NCBI RefSeq assembly: GCF_014207425.1
Contig: NZ_JACHFF010000002.1
Location: 370,148-434,147 of the forward strand
DNA length: 64,000 nucleotides
Direction of reading: 5' to 3'
Origin: Jeotgalicoccus coquinae
Lineage (GTDB): Bacteria > Bacillota > Bacilli > Staphylococcales > Salinicoccaceae
Notes under the pieces: generated by a model
What the model saw: the letters and a program-made list of their open reading frames with translations, nothing else
Databases searched by the model: none
Told to the model about the DNA's origin: nothing
In this document: one piece after another, positions 63,808 to 64,000 of the stretch
Layout of the letters: each line of letters starts with the position of its first letter
Numbering within the stretch: the stretch's first letter is position 1
Translations under genes and position numbers: made by a program

Positions 63808-64000
63808 GATTAAGCAGTCAACAAGAGCTTAACAAAACAAACACAAAGCTTTACACAAAGAACATTGAAAACTGAATGACAATATGTCAACGTTTAATTC
63901 CGAATAAAAAGTCTTCTATTATATAGGAGCACAGATTGAGGCGAACAATTAAAACGCAAACGAGATACTGTCAGCAGTATCACAAAGAGCTTAAGTTTAA
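63808..64000 (+). other. rRNA operon leader, incomplete at the window edge
   Basis: The stretch has no coding frame and is A/C-rich, with AACATTGAAAACTGAATGAC, a feature of staphylococcal rRNA leaders and spacers, and a TGACA/TGTCA hairpin near 63880-63892. The GAGTTTGATC start of 16S rRNA is not reached. It probably leads to a 16S gene just beyond 64000. Confidence 0.75.

Overview
The window looks like a chromosomal segment of a low-GC, probably salt-tolerant member of the Staphylococcaceae (Jeotgalicoccus, Salinicoccus or a close relative). The reasons are the right-hand block of SRP RNA, dnaX, ybaB, recR and then an rRNA operon leader (a staphylococcal order), a Staphylococcus-type cst sulfide operon, a BCCT osmolyte transporter, A+T-rich Shine-Dalgarno-driven genes, and no phage or plasmid backbone. 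The genus is an inference. No IS element, CRISPR array or prophage was seen.

Layout. 1-5.6 kb: an Asp-box propeller protein, tRNA-Ala(GGC), a Tet(M)-like ribosomal-protection GTPase, a GNAT acetyltransferase and a RocB-like M20 peptidase. 5.6-9.9 kb: a complete reactive-sulfur regulon, cstR then cstA-cstB-tauE-osmC, with four CstR-type operators and a perfect 43-bp tandem duplication that makes an operator-promoter-operator-promoter-operator array. 10-15.5 kb: an orphan LanC-like protein, a YhdH-type reductase, glycerate kinase, a Cu/Zn-SOD lipoprotein, and a thiol cluster (FrnE/DsbA-like protein, a 51-residue two-Cys protein, a glutaredoxin-like protein). 15.6-16.9 kb: a deletion scar that joins head-to-head the 3' ends of a large-subunit catalase gene and a YfcC-family transporter gene.

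17-31 kb: an RluA pseudouridine synthase, a pyrimidine-dimer glycosylase-like protein, a BCCT transporter, a cupin, an OppA/DppA-type lipoprotein, a SAP-domain protein, a Zur-box-controlled zinc-free S14, an aldehyde dehydrogenase, a deoxyribosyltransferase, AzlCD, a nitrilase-family amidase and MetY. 31-38.3 kb: NAD(P)HX dehydratase, an odd ureohydrolase paired with an NRAMP-fold transporter that has lost the metal motifs, an aspartate-dehydrogenase-like protein, and the des-desK-desR membrane-fluidity system. 38.3-49.6 kb: small metabolic enzymes, two MFS transporters, PaiA, a PNPOx-family protein, an aeRF1-type protein, D-serine dehydratase and a YflT-like stress protein.

49.8-64 kb: a Tat-exported two-gene GMC dehydrogenase, the ugpCAEB glycerol-3-phosphate importer, a YsnF/DUF2382 stress protein, a YehR lipoprotein, an orphan ABC ATPase translationally coupled to a YTEP-repeat surface protein, the 4.5S/scRNA, dnaX-ybaB-recR, and two tandem rRNA promoters whose leader runs off the window.

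The most notable structures are the duplicated cst promoter/operator array, the ureohydrolase (metal-site Asp to Cys) with the non-canonical NRAMP, the katE/yfcC scar, and the 51-residue protein coupled to FrnE.
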